From assembly GCA_964520325.1 (NCBI GenBank), contig CAZFOB010000006.1:1-64000 (forward strand): a stretch of 64,000 bases of DNA, in the 5' to 3' direction. The notes beneath the pieces are model-generated. The model was not told where the DNA came from and did no database searches. It saw only the letters and a list, made by a program, of their open reading frames with translations. The stretch comes from CAZFOB01 sp964520325. Its GTDB lineage: Bacteria > Actinomycetota > JAICYB01. The position numbers and the translations under genes were made by a program. This document shows, one piece after another, positions 61,600 through 64,000 of this stretch. Position 1 is the stretch's first letter. Each line of letters opens with the position of its first letter.

Positions 61600-62385
61600 A
61601 TGGAGCTGACCGACGTTGGATACAACGTCTCCGGCGGCATCGCAACGATCACGATCAACCGTCCGGAGCGGTACAACGCGTTCCGCGCGCACACCGTCGA
61701 CGAGCTCATCGGATGCTTCAAGACGGCGTGGGCCGACAAGTCCGTCGGCGTGGTGATCCTCACCGGCGCCGGAGAGAAGGCGTTCTGCACGGGTGGCGAC
61801 CAGAAGCAACGTGCCGAGTCCGGAGACTACGGACCGTCGGCGACCGGTCTCTTCGAGATCGAAGCGCTCCATCGTGTGATCCGCGACATCCCCAAACCGG
61901 TGATCGCAGCCGTCAACGGATTCGCGATCGGCGGCGGACACGTCCTGCACGTGATCTGCGACCTGACCATCGCGTCGTCGACCGCGACGTTCGGACAGAG
62001 CGGTCCTCGAGTCGGGTCCTTCGATGCCGGTTTCGGCACCGCGTACCTCGCACGCGTTGTTGGCGAGAAGCGAGCACGGGAGATGTGGTTCCTCTGTCGC
62101 CAGTACACCGCCGGTCAGGCCTTGCAGATGGGCTTGGTCAACGCGGTCGTCGAGCCCCATCTCCTGATGGACGAAGCACGCGCGTGGGCAACAGAGATCC
62201 TCGCGAAGTCGCCGACGGCTATCCGCTTCCTGAAGCACTCGTTCAACGCAGAGCACGAGGGGATCGCCGGGATCTCGCAGCTCTCGTTCGATGCCCTCGA
62301 GACCTTCGTGCAGACCCAAGAGGCGGCGGAGGGCGTGAAGGCCTTCAACGAGAAACGCGATCCCGACTTTGGGCCGTATCGTTAG
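61600..62385 (+). CDS. Enoyl-CoA hydratase/isomerase-family protein, MenB/BadI-like
   Basis: 261-aa crotonase-fold enzyme. Characteristic segments are ITINRPERYNAFRAHTVDEL, GEKAFCTGGDQKQ, AAVNGFAIGGGHVLHVICDL, FGQSGPRVGSFDAGFGTAYL and MWFLCRQYTAGQALQMGLVN. These are shared by 1,4-dihydroxy-2-naphthoyl-CoA synthase (MenB) and 2-ketocyclohexanecarboxyl-CoA hydrolase (BadI). No men or bad genes are adjacent, so I leave the symbol blank. ATG at 61600, 26 nt after the protease stop. Confidence 0.85.
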   Translation: MELTDVGYNVSGGIATITINRPERYNAFRAHTVDELIGCFKTAWADKSVGVVILTGAGEKAFCTGGDQKQRAESGDYGPSATGLFEIEALHRVIRDIPKPVIAAVNGFAIGGGHVLHVICDLTIASSTATFGQSGPRVGSFDAGFGTAYLARVVGEKRAREMWFLCRQYTAGQALQMGLVNAVVEPHLLMDEARAWATEILAKSPTAIRFLKHSFNAEHEGIAGISQLSFDALETFVQTQEAAEGVKAFNEKRDPDFGPYR

Positions 62386-62388
62386 GGC

Positions 62389-62754
62389 ATGACCAAAGAC
62401 ACGCCGAACGTAAGGCCGCTGCGCCCGACCGAAGTCGCAGAGGGACGACCGTCGATCCGGATGACCAACGATCGCATCCTCGTCGCTCGTCCCGGCTCCG
62501 AGGATCGCAAGAGCAAGGCCGGGCTCCTGATCCCCGCCACCGCGGCAGACACCGGCAAGCGCTGCGCGTGGGCCGAGGTCGTCGCTGTCGGACCGAACGT
62601 GCGCAGCATCGAGATCGGCGACTACGTCCTCGTCAGCCTCGAGGCCGGCTACGAAGCGCAGATCCGCGGAGAGGACTACGTCCTGCTGCGCGAGCGCGAG
62701 GTTCACGCGGTCGCGTCTGAAGCAACGGACAGCGGTACCGGACTCTATCTCTAG
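62389..62754 (+). CDS. GroES/Cpn10-like co-chaperonin family protein
   Basis: 121-aa protein with the GroES barrel pattern: NDRILVARPG, SKAGLLIPATAADTGKRCAW, AEVVAVGPNVRSIEIGDYVL and a mobile loop-like region. An N-terminal extension of about 20 residues (TPNVRPLRPTEVAEGRPSI) and a C-terminal tail make it longer than standard GroES. No groEL adjacent. Starts 3 nt after the hydratase stop, likely cotranscribed. Function beyond the fold is uncertain. Confidence 0.75.
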   Translation: MTKDTPNVRPLRPTEVAEGRPSIRMTNDRILVARPGSEDRKSKAGLLIPATAADTGKRCAWAEVVAVGPNVRSIEIGDYVLVSLEAGYEAQIRGEDYVLLREREVHAVASEATDSGTGLYL

Positions 62755-62839
62755 ACTGCTGAAGTAATCGGTCGAGTCCACGGTTGCGTCATTGTGCTCA
62801 GCCATGCTGCGGCCATGGCCATCGGGCAATCGCTCGCTC

Positions 62840-63058
62840 TCACTCCGCCGGTCCTTCGAGCACTTCCAGGGAGTGTCTGGCGTTCCCCGCTGAGCTCCCT
62901 GGCAGGACAGAGAGCCCTCGCCCAACACGCTCGACGAGACCACGCTCGTGGAGGCGGATTAGGTGCTCCCTCGGCACGCGTAGTTGATCAAGGTCGCGCC
63001 TCGTTGGCCGGTAACCTCGGCCGGGATGTCGCTCGATGTCGTCGGCAATGCAATGCAT
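62840..63058 (-). pseudogene. Truncated AbiEi-like winged-helix fragment
   Basis: The 72-residue frame has a pattern typical of the AbiEi antitoxin N-terminal winged helix: RRDLDQLRVPREHLIRLHER then GLVERVGRGLSVLPG. After this the frame is short and ends at GPAE, without the large antitoxin domain expected after it; no AbiEii gene follows. Likely remnant of a type IV toxin-antitoxin antitoxin. Family resemblance is by eye only. Confidence 0.45.
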
Positions 63059-63130
63059 GATCTCTGTCGTGCAAGACGGGGAAGTATCATGTCAACCTTG
63101 TGAGCATCTGCTCGAGATAAGGGGGAAGCC

Positions 63131-64000
63131 GTGCCTGGCCCGCCCACAGAGCAAGACCTCCCCCAGAACGCACGTGATTTGCTCGGTACGCCATGCTCGG
63201 AAGAGCCCTGCGAGCAGTGCTCACCGCACCCAAATGTCACTTGCCAGCTAGCGCCAAAGGGCAAGGCGCCCGTCTGGGTACCCGCGCAGATCGTCAACGC
63301 CGACAAAGGACACCTGATCATGGTGCCCGGAGACGGTAGCGGTACTGTTGGCGCCCTTTTGGCGGCTCTAGTGCCAGCGCAGCACTACACGCACATGGGA
63401 ATCATGACTCGCGACCGCGTCGAGATTCGTCACTGCACGGCGAGTGTCGACTACCTCAAGGCCCATCCAGATGAAGGCGCTCCGCCTTTCATGGGCAATC
63501 CGACAGATGGATTCACCGAAGATGCGCTGCGCTATGGCTGGCCAGGCACGGTGACTCAACCGATCGAGGTGGCGTACCGATCCTCCCGAGGACAGCACGA
63601 CGGTGTCGACGTCCCGTATCTGCTCGTCGATCCGGCCTATCCCGCGTTGTCTACTCACATCCCGTCGACGAAGGTGGACTCGAGCGTTCTCGGTGATCCT
63701 CTCGCGGTCAAAGGGCTGGATTTCGAGCCCGTAATCGCCCCGGTCGCGCTATCTGCAGACGCCGACGCCATGCTTGATGCAATCGCGGCCGGCTTGCCCG
63801 CAAGTGTCCTGTTCGGGGTCGCGAAGAACGCGAGTGTTACCTGGGACGTGTTCTGGCCGCTCGTAGTGAAGCCGTGCTCCCACAACTCGCCGCCCCACAT
63901 CGTTAACGCTCTCGAGCGTGTGGCGGCCGCTGCCGAGTACCTTATCGGGCACTACCGATTTCATGCTTACGTCGACGCGCAAATGGCTGGCCGAGCCAGT
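63131..64000 (+). CDS. Hypothetical protein, 3'-truncated by window
   Basis: From the GTG at 63131 (AGGGGGAA upstream) the frame is open for 290 codons to the end of the window. The product has a Cys-rich N-terminal segment (TPCSEEPCEQC), then MVPGDGSGTVGALLAALVPA and HYTHMGIMTRDRVEIRH. The latter pair resembles the GD...THxGI pattern of permuted NlpC/P60-like (YiiX) hydrolases. The later part has LGDPLAVKGLDFEPVIAPVA and HAYVDAQMAGRAS without a recognised motif. Function unknown; nuclease or peptidase class is not decided. Confidence 0.55.
   Translation, partial: MPGPPTEQDLPQNARDLLGTPCSEEPCEQCSPHPNVTCQLAPKGKAPVWVPAQIVNADKGHLIMVPGDGSGTVGALLAALVPAQHYTHMGIMTRDRVEIRHCTASVDYLKAHPDEGAPPFMGNPTDGFTEDALRYGWPGTVTQPIEVAYRSSRGQHDGVDVPYLLVDPAYPALSTHIPSTKVDSSVLGDPLAVKGLDFEPVIAPVALSADADAMLDAIAAGLPASVLFGVAKNASVTWDVFWPLVVKPCSHNSPPHIVNALERVAAAAEYLIGHYRFHAYVDAQMAGRAS

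Overview
This window looks like chromosomal DNA of a high-GC actinobacterium, probably from a poorly sampled lineage or a metagenome assembly. The reasons are the gene order dxr-cdsA-frr-pyrH-tsf-rpsB-whiG-xerC, the actinobacterial order rpsP-KH-rimM-trmD-rplS-lepB-rnhB-DUF2469-yraN-comM-dprA, a WhiG-type sigma factor, and frequent GTG starts with 4-nt GTGA overlaps. No tRNA, rRNA, CRISPR array or complete insertion sequence was seen. Layout: (1) 1-543 is the 3' end of a DUF222/HNH nuclease-like gene. (2) 592-11473, minus strand, is a dense housekeeping run: proS, ispG, rseP, dxr, cdsA, frr, pyrH, tsf, rpsB, whiG and a xerC-type recombinase. Short tandem repeats sit at the 3' ends of pyrH and rpsB. 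(3) 11576-22264, plus strand, separates xerC from dprA. It holds an Lhr-type helicase, a class II aldolase-family gene, a HicA-like/HTH-DUF2188 pair and a cupin plus polar amino-acid ABC transporter operon. (4) 22272-24910, minus strand, is dprA-comM. (5) 25049-42184 is accessory DNA between comM and yraN. It holds an acyl-CoA dehydrogenase, secreted proteins, two L,D-transpeptidases (the second at 39610), a DUF4160/DUF2442 pair, an SDR, a frameshifted AAC(2')-like acetyltransferase, an enolase-superfamily enzyme, an HNH-GNAT fusion, OsmC, an EamA transporter, a GGDEF/degenerate-EAL protein and a flavoprotein. Decayed copies of pieces of comM lie in its first 5 kb. Two of them stop matching comM's upstream DNA at the same base, which suggests repeated insertion next to comM. 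(6) 42199-50178, minus strand, is galK followed by the second part of the conserved cluster: yraN, DUF2469, rnhB, lepB, rplS, a second lepB, sseA, trmD, a sortase, rimM, a KH protein and rpsP. (7) 50257-57552, plus strand, is a translationally coupled operon of an S9 peptidase and four tandem alpha/beta-hydrolase/adenylate cyclase fusions (Rv1900c/LipJ-like). Copies 1 and 2 are open, copy 3 has one frameshift, and copy 4 has a frameshift and a nonsense codon. (8) 57581-64000 holds two Uma2-family paralogues, DUF2007 and ffh on the minus strand, a secreted subtilase, an enoyl-CoA hydratase of the MenB/BadI type, a GroES-like protein, an AbiEi-like fragment and a gene that runs off the window. 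How they fit together: the conserved runs cover protein synthesis, SRP and signal-peptidase export, MEP isoprenoid and phospholipid synthesis, and DNA uptake (DprA, ComM). The accessory blocks carry nutrient uptake, envelope remodelling, second-messenger signalling and toxin-antitoxin-like modules. The best leads for something undescribed are the comM-linked insertion site, the decaying cyclase array and the HicA-like/HTH-DUF2188 pair.
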